From NCBI RefSeq assembly GCF_020536995.1, contig NC_068359.1, forward strand, positions 88,601,829 to 88,665,828: DNA of 64,000 nt. Reading direction: 5' to 3'. Each line of letters begins with the position of its first letter. Positions within the stretch are counted from its first letter, which is position 1. The notes beneath the pieces were generated by a model, which had not been told where the DNA came from, made no database searches, and worked only from the letters and a program-made list of their open reading frames with translations. Source of the DNA: Dreissena polymorpha (taxonomy: Eukaryota; Mollusca; Bivalvia; Myida; Dreissenidae). This document shows, one piece after another, positions 10,845-22,460 of the stretch. Both the position numbers and the translations under genes were made by a program.

Positions 10845-13800
10845 ACGTGTGCCGGGAGAACAGGGCTTAATGTATTTTTTGTTAAGCTCTATAATATTTA
10901 TATCCAATCTGTATGAAAAAATGTCGGTGAACATTATTCCGGTGTTAATTTTTGAAAATATTGAGGCATTCGTTAATTATGGATCTAAAACGGAACATTA
11001 AATACCGGGCATATTGCATATTAGATCGGACACATGAAATTATTTCGAAAGAAAGCAATAAGAGTTTCAATTCTACAAGAGTAAGTATCGCTGTGCACGA
11101 TTACGCTCTTACTGCTCGTATATATTTGACTCTTGGCAAATACCTAGTGTTTTATTTTGCTTAATCTAAATTGTGTCATGCATCTATATGTACTTAAAGC
11201 AGCATGACCAACAGCTCTTTCATATGTGAAAGAGATTGACACGAAATACCTACCCATCTATAATAAAGTTTATATGTGCACTTCAATATTATAGTTTTAA
11301 AGCATTTTATGTGGTGCAATATAAAAGTACTCTAGTAAATTTGAAATTATGTAATCGATTTCCTCTCAACATACATGCAAAGTTCCAGATAACTTTTTCA
11401 GCAAAATCTTGGTTTACACTCTATAATAATCCAGCCTTAAAGTCTATTATTAATTCTTTTTTTTCATGTAAATATAATTTTTGGCACATCCGCATTTAGG
11501 TTTATAGTCTAAGAAGAGCTAATGACAATTGCCGGTTTACAGCAGACTTTTTGCGATAAAGGACCAGATAATGGAAAACGTTCGGCTTTTCGACTGTTGT
11601 AAAGATGGTCTGTTATTCATAATAACGTTAAAGTGCTGTTGATTTCATAATTGTTATGAGGGCCTAGACGAGTGGGAACTCATTGATAAAATGTTTACAT
11701 TATATGCATTGATATTGAGTTTTACGCATGATCACACATTTTGAATTCTTATTTTATTTTTCCAATGTGTAACCGTACGCACAGAATTTAAGTCTACTTT
11801 TTTACTAAATTTAATTCAATTTTTTACGACTTTAAGCGTCTTATCTGGAGCTCTGCATACATGCATTAGTAGCATATATTGAAATATATCCATAGACTTT
11901 CTTTGGTTATTGAAGGTAAATTACTGTACAAAAAATATGGTTAGTCATTAACCAAAAAAAAGTTAAGTCTACAAACACGCGGTTAATTTCGGTTCAGTAG
12001 CAAATATCTTACAAAGGTGCGCAACTTCTCCTATAACATAAAATTTCCGTTATACGCCGTAAATTTTCGTAGTCCTCCGTAGCATTTCGGAATGACTGTC
12101 AATTGACATCATTGTATCATGCATGATAGTATGTTGCTTTGTGCTTGGGTGAAACTCACATCTTACCATCGCGTTAATTTATTAAACGCATTAATATTTG
12201 ATTTCATTATGCACTGCGCCTATTGCACAAGTCTCTCTGCACAAAGCAACATACACATATGCAGCATGCAATTAACGAACAAGAATGTTGCATCTGTACA
12301 CATGCATGATACCATTAAGCAGAATGTAAATAGACATTGGACATCAGGCAAGATGTAAGTGTCATCAAGCATGAAAAGGTGTCTACATATTAATTGAAAG
12401 TACCATCAAGAATCATGACACAGTCACAAAGAAGGATGTAATTTTTACCTAAATACCCTTCCATATTTGTCGGCACTGTGTGTTTGCTTAATTTCACTGA
12501 AGAACGTCTACTGGTAAATCTTACAAAAAAAGTGATAAATAAGACTGAGTAGCAATTTTTTCGGCGTTGCTGTTTAACGTCAAATTTGGCCTTTCAACGA
12601 ACTTCTTAAAAGCCCATTGAACTTTAATGAAGAAGTTTCCCGCTTGTAGGTCCGAATGAATTAAATCAAATTTTGCAATTGGCAATTTGATAGAAATCCC
12701 CATAAAACATTGCACATAGCTTTCTGAAATAAACAGGCCACATTGAACGCATTCACGATATCCAACAGCTCTCTTTGCAAAGACCTATCTAGTGTTTCTT
12801 GGCCGTGTAAGATCTATAATTAGAACATCGTCACCTAAACATCTACTAATAGAAGAGCATATTTTAGGGAAACAAATTCAATAAGAGTACAAAACGTCCA
12901 CGATCAATAATGTGTAGTTTGTTAAAGATATCACGGCAGTAAAAACATAGCACTTTAAAGAGACCACAATCTGGTACATTTGGTCAATTGTTGCGTCCGT
13001 GGCGGACAATACATTTTTAAAAAGAAAGCGTACAAAAAAGCAAACACAAAGTTCTTCGTAAGCTTGTTTTAATCTTAAAAACACATAATCGACAGTCATT
13101 CCAGTCAAATACAATACTAACAGTCAGCACTCTAGAGATCAAAAGTGCGGATATAAATATTTAATTCAGGGATATCAAGTGTATCAAGTTCGAATTCCGG
13201 AAAAAATAGCCGGTAGTCTGGGGCATTAGGTCCCTTACAGGGATAAAGGTAAATCCCCGCCCGAGCCGTAGCTAACTGATTTATTGTAGTCTTTCTAGTT
13301 GCAATTTCTGGTGAGTACAATGCGGAATATTACGGATATTTGCAACATGTCGAAGATTTTCGGAAAGTAGCGAAGAGGTTTTCGTCAGTTAATATTCATG
13401 TCCGTGCCGGCCGCTAACTTATCAGAATCAATAAAAAAGAACCAGAAAAAATCGGTACCGATCGCAAATTTCCGGAATTCCGATAAAGCTTCAACATAAT
13501 TTGTTCTCAAATGATCGCGTACTCGAACGAATCTGTCCCTACGCCTCAAACTCCCTTTAAATCTCATCGGACGTACATTGATCTCAAAATCTATCCTTGA
13601 CGACTCAAATCATATTTCCTGAATAGTTTGGCCTATTGACGTCCCTGTAATTATAACAATGGTCTTTTGGATAAACACCGCTAAGTTGTTGCAATACAAT
13701 AACCGTTTAAAATAGTTACCGGTTTTCATTTAATAAAATGAGTAAGTCATATTCGAGATTTCCAGCGATTGCCAATATTTTGCTTTTGTTTCTCATAAGC

Positions 13801-13930
13801 ATATGGTGCTTGGTATCTGCTATTGACTCCTATGTAGATTGCAAATATTACATAACCCTTACAGCGGCCGAGCGCAGATATCTGCATTTGGCCGCTAAAA
13901 AGAAAAATCTTTGCGCATTAATTTAATTCA
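10845..13930. other. Long gene-free AT-rich interval
   Basis: About 3 kb in which I found no exon with credible splice sites and family similarity, no RNA gene and no obvious repeat structure. Several open frames of 60-87 codons occur (10952, 11236, 12119 on plus; 12521, 12878, 13132, 13385 on minus), but none shows a domain motif. Confidence 0.45.
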
Positions 13931-13947
13931 ATCTCATTATCATAATC

Positions 13948-13980
13948 AAAATCATCATCATCGTCGTCGTCGTCACTACT

Positions 13981-14011
<31 letters not shown>

Positions 14012-14075
14012 TCTTCTTCTTCTTCTTCTTCTTCTTCCTCCTCCTCCTCATCATCATCATTAACAACAACAGCAA
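13948..14075. repeat. Compound trinucleotide microsatellite (CAT/CGT/ACC/CTT)
   Basis: Consecutive runs of ATC, GTC, ACC, ATC, TTC and CTC triplets. The minus-strand translation is a pure Asp/Glu/Gly stretch. That is what such triplets give by chance, so it is not called as a protein. Confidence 0.9.
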
Positions 14076-14269
14076 CACCACTTAACATCATCATCAAACA
14101 ACAATAAACATCGGTAGCATACAATGTGCTTCATCAACCAGACATAATTATATGCGTTAAAACACCATAATAGAACAGCATGAATGAAGCTGTCTATTAC
14201 TCTTTATATTTCCTATACCAATATTTTTTTTTCGTTAATTGAAGGACTAGTTGAAATCTTCTATAAAAG

Positions 14270-14325
14270 CCCTCCCACCCCCCCCCCAAAAAAAAAAAAT
14301 AAAAAAAAAATAAAACATAATAATA
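14270..14325. repeat. Poly-C / poly-A low-complexity tract
   Basis: A run of about ten C residues is followed by long A tracts broken by single T residues. Length is likely polymorphic and prone to assembly error. Confidence 0.85.
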
Positions 14326-14464
14326 ATAACCCTAGCAAACAACAATAAACATAGGTTAGTTAGTATACACTGTGCTTTAGCAACCATGCATAATGAATGT
14401 TTATGACTTCGGACCGTTGTGATCAAATTTAAAAAAGCAAGATGGTATGTATGCGGGGTATCCG

Positions 14465-14650
14465 GAGAAGCGCACCCCCGGAGAACTGCCCCCCGGAGAA
14501 CTGCCCCCTTATTTTAAAGGTGGCGGAGAGGTGCCCCCCCCCCATCAAATCGGTAGGGGCGGAGAACTGCCCCCCTGTCAGAATTTAGTAGGCGGATATC
14601 TGCCCCCCATCAAATCTGTCGGGGCGGAGAACTGCTCCCCCCCCCCGGTG
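14465..14650. repeat. GC-rich array of GGCGGAGAACTGCCCCCC units
   Basis: At least six copies of a GGAGAACTGCCCCC-type motif alternate with CATCAAATCGGTAGGGGC spacers. The complementary motif reappears at 16350-16405 directly beside the assembly gap, so the same repeat probably caused that gap. Confidence 0.8.
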
Positions 14651-15004
14651 TCATATTAGTTATTAGTTACGTAGTGAAAACAATACTTAAGGGTAATTTT
14701 ACGTTATCGCCGTACACATTTTATCCGGTACAATTTAATTTCAGTACAAGTATATTACCATTTATCGAACTAAATAACACAAATTGTCTAGAGGCATGTG
14801 ATAATACTGTTTAAGGCCCTTGGTACGCATCTGCACACCACTCACTATACATGAATGCCATGTAAAAAGTCCGTGTTTTAATAAGAGCGCGAAACATAGT
14901 CGAGATCCACACAGGAAACGCGTGCGTGTTAATACTGGCCATGTGTCGCAACTAAATATAGACGTGCAACTCAGTACTTATTGAGAAAAAGTTACATCGG
15001 AATT

Positions 15005-15521
15005 AAAGGGGGCCTTTTCACAGATTTTGGCATTTTTTTAACTTATTCATTAAATGCTTTATATTGATAAATGTAACATTGGATCGTAAAAGCTCCAGTA
15101 AAAAATCAAGAAAAAAATTAAAAAAAGGAAAAGAACATTGCCCGGAGCAGATTTCGAACCAGTGACCCCTGGAGTCCTGGCCAGAGTCCTGAAGTAAAAA
15201 CGCTTTAGCCTACTGAGCTATTCCGCCGAGTACACATGTTTGACGTATTTTATACCTTATATAAGCAATCTTCGTAGTTTCACACAAAATTTTAACGACA
15301 AAAACAGAACTCTCCAAATTATTCAATCGTTTCGCGTTGCAACGCTTTATATTTTTAGGTTTTAAAAATCGTCAAAAGATGCATATAATGGCTATATTAG
15401 AGCATGGTTAATGTTCAGTAATAACTGTTTCCTCACAATATCATAACTAAAACGAAAACTTACGAATCTGAAACAACGTTTTTCAATTTGTCAATTTACC
15501 AAAGCGTGAAAAGATCTCTTT
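15005..15521. mobile_element. TIR element with internal tRNA-like sequence, copy 1
   Basis: It starts AAAGGGGGCCTTTTCAC and ends GCGTGAAAAGATCTCTTT, giving imperfect inverted ends. Inside, at about 15135-15232 on the minus strand, lies a tRNA-like segment with AATAGCTCAGTAGGCTAAAG (box A) and GGTTCGAAATC (box B). The same arrangement is seen at 23600-24095 and, truncated, at 53699-54010. No protein is encoded. Confidence 0.75.
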
Positions 15522-15904
15522 AATTTACATTATAAAGATAGTATTGACCCATGGAAAAAAAACGTAAATTTACGTATAAAAAAGTAAATTAATAGGCAAA
15601 GCAAAGGCAATAATTTAGCTGACTTGAAGAAAAAAGTGAAGTGAAGTCGAATTCATAATCAATTTATTTATGTTGTTTAGTAAATTCATGTGACATACAA
15701 ATAACATACATAAATACACCATTACGGCAACAGTTTGCATTTTGAGCAGATCATGTCGACATGCCAACAAACAAAATCGGTAACAGTTGCTTTAATTAGC
15801 AGCTAATAAGGCAGGCAGAGAACTTGTTTCCCGTTAACGATAGACACCGCGATCTTTAATTGGTAGACCGGACCGACCTTAATTGTTAAGAACTTGTTAG
15901 CTTT

Positions 15905-15955
15905 GAATAAAGCCGCATATTGAATAAAGCCGCATATTGAATAAAGCCGCATACG
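15905..15955 (+). repeat. Short tandem repeat GAATAAAGCCGCATATT, three copies
   Basis: Three consecutive near-identical 17-base units. Confidence 0.85.
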
Positions 15956-16170
15956 GGTTTATTATATTGAACCGTCCAAATCCGTAATTGGCGAAAACAA
16001 ACAAATAAATTATTGTTTTCAGCTTGCATAAGGATGGATTAAATTGCATGCTAATTGTTTGTTTTAATTAAGGGGAAAATATCAAATAATTCAGCCGCGA
16101 AAACTTTTTATTAGCAAAAAGTGATTTGTTTTCTTTGTTCACATAGACGAAAATCACGTGATTATCAAGA

Positions 16171-16194
16171 TGGCGACGTCCATGCCGAGGCAGG
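16171..16194 (+). other. Possible first coding exon (MATSMPRQ) with donor
   Basis: The ATG sits in a strong AAGATGGCG start context, 24 codon bases run to CAG, and GTATTT follows as a plausible splice donor. A CACGTG E-box lies about 15 bases upstream. No continuation was recognised on the plus strand before or after the nearby gap, so this may be chance. Confidence 0.2.
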
Positions 16195-16344
16195 TATTTT
16201 TTTTTGCAGTTTTATAACTTTATTACTTGTACAACTTTATATTATTTTTGAAATTTCACTCAATTTCCAGACATAATAGCAAGAAAGTTACTGGCGTTAT
16301 TGTCATTTTAATACTCGCTTTATATATCGCCGCGAAACTTCTTT

Positions 16345-16415
16345 AATTAGGGGGCACTTCTCCGGGTCATCAATTCTGACAGGGTGGGCAGTCTCCGCCC
16401 CTTATTAATCAGCAG
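16345..16415. repeat. Repeat array edge at the gap
   Basis: GGGGGCACTTCTCCGGG and GGGCAGTCTCCGCCCC are in complementary orientation to the array at 14465-14650. They mark the left edge of the gap. Confidence 0.6.
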
Positions 16416-16515
16416 NNNNNNNNNNNNNNNNNNNNNNNNNNNNNNNNNNNNNNNNNNNNNNNNNNNNNNNNNNNNNNNNNNNNNNNNNNNNNNNNNNNNN
16501 NNNNNNNNNNNNNNN
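16416..16515. other. Assembly gap (100 N)
   Basis: Exactly 100 unknown bases, the usual placeholder for a gap of unknown size. It interrupts an exon of the PIK3R4-like locus: the exon reads to the right-hand edge and has no continuation on the left. Confidence 0.95.
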
Positions 16516-16555
16516 AAGCCATTCACAGTTGCATATGCCAGCACCGACTGGTTGC
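16516..16555 (-). pseudogene. PIK3R4: PIK3R4-like WD40 exon cut by the gap
   Basis: After the acceptor TTTTTAG it reads NQSVLAYATVNG, then enters the unknown bases. The previous exon (17402-17493, ending LVDMTHFNTG) joins it in phase. About half of the WD40 propeller should follow, but nothing matching it was recognised between 1 and 16415. Confidence 0.85.
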
Positions 16556-17279
16556 CTAAAAATCATTAGTCAAACATATAACGAAGTTTATGAGGTCTTT
16601 CTGCGTCTGATGCTGCATGTTTGAGGACTCAGAGGGTGCCCAAGCACTGCTACCTAATTAACTTACCAGACTCCACAAAAGTTCAGTTGAATTTTGCATT
16701 GTTGCTGCAATTTCTAGATATTTAGTTGTTACTGAAAGATATTCAATTTTGGTATGGTCTTGTATGTTTGGGTGAAGCTGGGGTACAGGAAGGAAACCCC
16801 CACCTGTCCAGTATAGTTGACCACCAACCAAACTCATATTCTTCTGGAAAAGGGGATGAAAACAGGTCACCTTGGTGAAAAGCCTATGAACTAACCATTG
16901 CACTAACTGGACAGCAATAGGAGTCAAACTGGCATGTAATGCATATAAGTAATATATCCCAGCCAATCAGTAAGCTGTTCACTGATGCATTTGCTAACAC
17001 AGACTTATTGACTGGTTGTCTACAAAACAAGTAAACAAGATGACCAAGGGCACTAAGGCACTCACTTGGGCAGGTAGTGATTCACTATAGAAATGTAAGA
17101 AAAATTGCTACAAATCCTGGAGCAACAATGGTACAACAACAAAAACCCTTTTGTTGGTTTTCCCTCTACCATTCAGATATGCATTTTGACCTGTTTGTAG
17201 CCACTTAGAAAATCTAATTCAATTGAAGACCTTTCTTAGACATTTAAGTTCTAAAGACTTCATTTCCAGCCCTAGGATA

Positions 17280-17398
17280 CAGATACTTAGCAAACAGCAT
17301 AAAACCTGAACAGCCTGCGACTTACTCAAGTTACTCGCATGATGTTCTGGTTTGATGCTGGTTGCATATGTCCATCCTGAGTGGGAAAGGATTATACA
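17280..17398. repeat. Hairpin repeat, CATAAAACCTGAACAGCCTG family
   Basis: A near-palindrome in which AGCATAAAACCTGAACAG is mirrored by GTTCTGGTTTGATGCTG. A second copy lies at 19318-19432, with CATAAAACCTGAACAGG mirrored by CTGTTCTGGTTTTATG. Both lie in introns of the PIK3R4-like locus. Confidence 0.75.
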
Positions 17399-18544
17399 GA
17401 CCTGTATTAAAGTGGGTCATGTCCACCAGCTGTCCATGGTGCTGAAGGTTTACAGTTCGAGAGTCCACCTCAGTGGTCTTGCCAGAGCCAACACTGAATG
17501 GTAGGGACAACTACAGTGTCAAACAGCTGAGAATTCTTCTATTTGAGCCTGGCTCTGGGAAAAGAGGATTTAAAGAATGTGAATAAAATATTGTCCCAGA
17601 TTAGCCTGTGCAGTCTGCACAGCCTAGTCAGGGACGACACTTTCCTGTCAAAGTGGATTTTTGTTTAAAAGTAAATTCAAATATTCCTGTTCATTGTGTA
17701 GTATACAGAGTACTTAAATACCCGGTACTTCAAATATAATATGGCAAACAATTGGTCAAACTTGTTTTTTCACACTTTGTTTTTTCTTCAGTGATTTCAA
17801 TTTACAAAATTAAAACGGATCAAATCCATTTATTACAGAGTAAATTGACAGTAAGCCTAGTTAATTGTTGAAGTTATCATTGATTATCATGTTTCAGACA
17901 GATTCATGGCGCACTCATACTCATAAACATTAATAGCATCCTTGTCAGTTGCAGCCGCGAGTGAATTGGAGCCCTCAAAGAATGTTAGCAGCTTTACCTG
18001 ACCCTCTGAAAGTCATTGGCAATGGCATGTCTGTACTAATTTATATCTATATGAGCATCGTTCTGGGATAACTGGGCTTAATGCATGTGCCCAGTGTCGT
18101 CCCACATTATCTTATCGAGGACGACACTATATGTATAAACTTGATTTTCTTTTTTAGATTAGACCTTTAAACGAAATATTTCATTAAAGTGTAAAGTGTT
18201 GTCCCTGATTAGCATGTGCAGACTGCACAGGCTAATCTGAGATGACACATTAAGAACATGCATTAAGCCCAGTTTTTCCAGAACAACGCTCATATTAATA
18301 TAGAGGTTAATAAAACAAAGTAACATCTCCAGTTGCATTCGCAAAAGCCTTTAATGAAGGCAAGTGATTAAATGCCATTGATTTAAACACAGGACAATTC
18401 ACATGAATAAAACAAACAGAAATTTATGAACTAGTGTCAATCAACTCCTTATCGGAACAGTTACGGTATAGCATCGCATTGGGACTACGAGCAGGCTATG
18501 ACAATACCTCGAGTTTTCTCCGAAAACAGTCTCGCTAATAATTA

Positions 18545-18850
18545 TATTGATGAAATTGATGGTGATGAGTGTGGTGATGATTGTGATGGTGATGAGTTTG
18601 GTGGTGTTGATTAAGATGATGACAATGATTATAATTATTTTGATAAAGATGATAGTGATGGTGATGATGTGATGGTGATGATGGTGATGATGGTGGTGAT
18701 GCTGTGATGGTGATGATGATGATGAGTGTGGTGATGATGTGATGGTGATGATGGTGATGAGTTTGGTGATGATGTGATGGTGATGATGGTGATGAGTGTG
18801 GTGATGATTATGATGATGATAGATAGTACTGAATATGGTGGTGATGATAA
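18545..18850 (+). repeat. GATGATGGT-rich microsatellite
   Basis: About 300 bases of GAT, GGT and GTGATG triplet mixtures. Confidence 0.9.
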
Positions 18851-18984
18851 TTACTCAAAGTATATATCACAATGCATGCTCACGTCCAATTTAACAAACT
18901 TATCTAAAAAGATTCAATAATTAAAACAAAAAGATATTAGAACTAAATTATGGGACAATAAGGAAGACTTAATAACAAAGATAC

Positions 18985-19112
18985 CTAATTTCAAGGTGAC
19001 TTTTGAGCGATTTGCGATGTTTTTTCCTTCTAGTCTCCCACATTACCACAATTGAACCTGGCTGTCGTTGGAACAGGTGACAAACAAGCTATGGTCATGA
19101 CACACCGCCAGT
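18985..19112 (-). pseudogene. PIK3R4: PIK3R4-like WD40 exon with in-frame TAA
   Basis: Reads LAVCHDHSLFVTCSNDSQVQ, then LW, a stop at 19043-19045, and CGRLEGKNIANRSKVTLKL in the same frame. The family has SLFATCSNDGTVKIW followed by QKMEGK, so similarity continues past the stop. Exon phases fit both neighbours, which argues against the stop being intronic. Confidence 0.8.
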
Positions 19113-19922
19113 CTGAAATATATATCACAGTGAGGATTGTTTTCACATCTATGATACAAGCAGTTATACGCATCATTTCATTAACCCCACTGGTTAAACC
19201 TTTACCATTTAGATACGTATTTTCACGCATTTTTAGTCCTTAGAAAGTTATATTTTATTTTATACCTTTCTTACTAGATTCAAATGTTTAAGGATTCATC
19301 TCCAAACTGAATACTGATGAGCAAAAAACAGCATAAAACCTGAACAGGTGCGAGTGACTCGCAGGCTGTTCTGGTTTTATGCTGTTTGCACATAAGCATT
19401 TCCACATTGCCTTTAAGTGGGAAAGGGTTAAAATGGCATGCTTTTTAATTTGATGTCATTGCACACTATGTGAACATTTATCACACCAGCCCTCCGTCCT
19501 CCTTAACACAGCTCCCAAATGCAGAAGGTTACCCTACTTTTCCGTAGCAATAACACCCCACATCAGACTTGTTTGGGACGTTATGCTTGATAAAGTATAT
19601 AACGTTTTGCTTCGGTGTGTTTAAAAATGAAATCTAAATTTGGTAATTCCCTATTTCAAACAGTGAGAAAAAATTATGAAAATTAAATTTTTATTGTGTA
19701 ATGATATCATTATTTTATATGATATACTAATTCCAACTAAACTTTTCAGCTAAAGAAAGAATTAAACAGCATGACATACAAAAGAAATCTGATGGTTTCT
19801 GTAGACAATTGATTTAATTCCCAAAGCATAAACAAGTTACATTTGGTTATTTCTTGGCTGTGCTACTCTAAAAAAAGAATCATCAAATATCCAGTCAATT
19901 CTCCAGGGATATTCAAAATAAC

Positions 19923-20111
19923 CTGTTAATTGGTCCCCTATGTTCATGCAGGTGAGCTACCAGCAGGCCCCGAGGTCGCCAGTTGCTAGGGGGAGGTCGG
20001 TTCTCCCAGACGATGCCCTCGAGGAGATCACGGCACGCCATGTCTGACGAGTACTAACCTCGATGCTTCTGATCAGGTCCCGCAGCTCAAACTTCCATGG
20101 AGCGTATCGGG
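19923..20111 (-). pseudogene. PIK3R4: PIK3R4-like exon entering WD40, with frameshift and stop
   Basis: The first part reads RYAPWKFELRDLI and the last part reads YSSDMACRDLLEGIVWENR and WRPRGLLVAHLHEHRGPINR. Both match PIK3R4 but lie in different frames. Read across the break the middle is QKHRG-stop-Y, where the family has Q-K-R-E-Q. A one-base loss at about 20069-20078 and a TAG at 20054-20056 account for this. The exon length of 189 bases is one short of what the flanking phases require, which independently supports the deletion. Confidence 0.8.
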
Positions 20112-20933
20112 CTGTTATAGGTAGGTAAAACAGAAATCATGTGAAAAGGCCAATTTTGCATAACAAGTTTATATATAAAAAAACTGTATTTTTTAAAAGC
20201 TGAAAAAACATCCATTATTTATCACCAAAAGGAATTAAAAAAAATATATATATATTGAAAAAACTATTTGGTGGTGAAGTGAGTATTGAAATACAAGGCA
20301 TGGAGCACAAGAATATTTTTATTGCTGAATTTAGTTGTTTTTGCTATCAAGAAATTAAAATGTTTCTAGTATGCGAAATATCCGTCAAGACAACTAATCC
20401 TTGATTTTGAGCTTTCGTCTAGTAAATTTGTTTTTAATATCCTGAGAATACACTTCTTTTACAATCAACGACCGTGACTCTTCAAATGAAATCCCATGCT
20501 GGGTCAGGTTATAAAGTATTGATGTATGAAGCTTAAACACAATGGCTTTAATTTGTTTGTTTTTTTTTTGTTTTTTAAGGACATCACTTATCTATGTTAA
20601 GTAATGATGACAATGACCCAATCTGCTATTCCAAGGGAATATGGGTTGTGCTCTGAAAAAATGGAACATATAACATGAGCGTAAGGTGTTGTCCCAAATT
20701 TGTCTGTGCAGTCCACACAGGTTAATCTGGGACAACACTTTAAGGTTTTATGGGGTTGTTTTGGTTTAAAGGAAGTCTCTTTTTAACAAAAATTAAGTTA
20801 CTACTTAAAGGGTCATCCCTGAATAGCCTGTGCTGAGTGCACAGTCTAATCCGCAAAAACAATTTACGCTTATACATTAAGCCGTTTTCCCAGAGAGGGG
20901 CTCAATTATTCATATGTGAGCTAAAACACCTAC

Positions 20934-21147
20934 TTTGTTGTGCGTTCTTATCTCCCCTGAGTGCATCCAGGGTGGGTAGAGTGCTGTCCAGTGAGAGCTG
21001 GGACACGTTCACCATGCTACCAGTGGAGCTTGACTGGGAACCAGTCAGGGGTTTGGCTGGTTTGGTTTCCGCCTTTAAAATCGTTTTTGACGAGCTGAGA
21101 GACCTATCGGAGGATGTTGAGCCAAACATACTTTTCCACTCAGGATT
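20934..21147 (-). pseudogene. PIK3R4: PIK3R4-like linker exon with EWKSMFGS
   Basis: Seventy-one codons starting NPEWKSMFGSTSSDRSLSSS and ending near TLPTLDALRGDKNAQQ. The EWKSMFGS word is characteristic of PIK3R4; the rest is low-complexity Ser/Thr linker, as expected. The exon is open throughout. The donor AAA|GTAGGT gives phase 1, which fits the next exon; the neighbouring AG|GTGTTT would not. Confidence 0.8.
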
Positions 21148-21654
21148 CTATGAATGTAAAGGCAAATGCTAGTTTACCAATGTAGAATATAAAATACTGC
21201 AAAATCATCATTATTTGTGTGATATTAGTTTCTGTTAATTTGTGGATTGACCCATCCACGAATTTTACACAAACGCATAAGAAAATGACCATTTTTTTTC
21301 AAATATCAGAAAACAAATAATTTATGAATTAAGTCCATAAAAAAGTCCTTTTTTTAAAGCAAACTATTGCATGCCCATGAATAAAATTTATTGTACAGTA
21401 TTATGTGAGCAGACATATACCAGTGTTCAGTGATACAGATCTTCTTTCTTGTAAAGTTTTATAAATTATTTTTTAAAAATCTTCAAATTTTAAATTCCAT
21501 GCTGTTACATATCTTATTCAAACTGCGTCAGTAAACTAGTATCCCTTGGCAGTGGTTCGGAGGTTGATCTTGCTCCCAGTATTCAAATGATTATTCATAT
21601 GAGAATAAGCAAAGGTTCTACCCAAGAACAGGATTCAAATGCTGTTGTTTAAGA

Positions 21655-21822
21655 AATAATATTTTTCTATTAAGGTTTGTTGTCGAATAACCCACAGTAA
21701 GGAGTATAGATGCGTAGGAATCAAATCACGAGTGCGAAGCACGAGTGATTTGATAACACGCATCTATACTCCTTACCGTGGGTTATTCGACAACAAACCA
21801 TCATAGAAAAATATTATTTTGA
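21655..21822. repeat. Long near-perfect hairpin
   Basis: About 75 bases ending TATAGATGCGT are mirrored after a short loop by ACGCATCTATACTCC and TTATTCGACAACAAACC. The loop contains the small palindrome CACGAGTGCGAAGCACGAGTG. The arms differ at only a few bases, so the insertion is young or under gene conversion. Confidence 0.85.
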
Positions 21823-21904
21823 TTCTAACACGATTATGATTAATTTGGTTCAAGCTTTTGGACGTGAACTATATTTTTCAATACTCCAGCCTTCTTAGTA
21901 CAAA

Positions 21905-22460
21905 ATTCACTATTTAGTGACGTCATTGAATTGTACAAACATATGACGTCGTTTTCATTCATAAATATTTTGAAAATGACGTCACTTTCATTGAAAACAA
22001 CAATCGTAGAAACTAAATGACGTCACGTTTATTGATGCTACTGAAAAGCTGACACGCTATAAAAGTTTTCTTAAGTACGTTTCATAACAAATAATATTCT
22101 TTTTATGCCTGGTTATGCCACTAATCACCATTTATTTAATGCTTTCCGGTGGTTAACAGAGAAATATCAGTGAATTAAAACTGATAATTTCACTGTTTCA
22201 AACAGTGAAAATTATCAGTGAAAATTATTGGTATGATGTAATTTTTTTGACGAAATGACGTCATTATCCCAGCGAAATTCTTTAGTTTAACTCTTTAACA
22301 ATGTATATAAGCCGTGGAAATAAAGCATAAAATAAAAAGAAAATTTGTTGCATTCGGTGGAATATCAATTTTTAATTAGCTCGTGATCATAGATAATATA
22401 TATTTTCTATGATCACTCGTGAATTAAAATCGATAATCCACCGAATCCAACAAATATCCT
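21905..22460. repeat. Palindrome-rich segment with repeated TGACGTCA cores
   Basis: TGACGTC cores occur at about 21918, 21954, 21978, 22019 and 22256; most are the full TGACGTCA. Two more hairpins follow: AACTGATAATTTCACTG mirrored by CAGTGAAAATTATCAGT (about 22165-22220), and GGTGGAATATCAATTTTAATT mirrored after a short loop (about 22340-22457). This is probably a continuation of the foldback element at 21655. Confidence 0.65.

Noticed and set aside
13918-14124. Acidic Asp/Glu-rich open frame on the minus strand
   Set aside because: It is the translation of a compound trinucleotide microsatellite, with no start context, splice sites or flanking coding sequence.
16658-16966. 102-codon minus-strand frame between PIK3R4-like exons
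   Set aside because: No PIK3R4 similarity and no useful splice sites; the exons at 17402-17493 and 16516-16555 join in phase without it.
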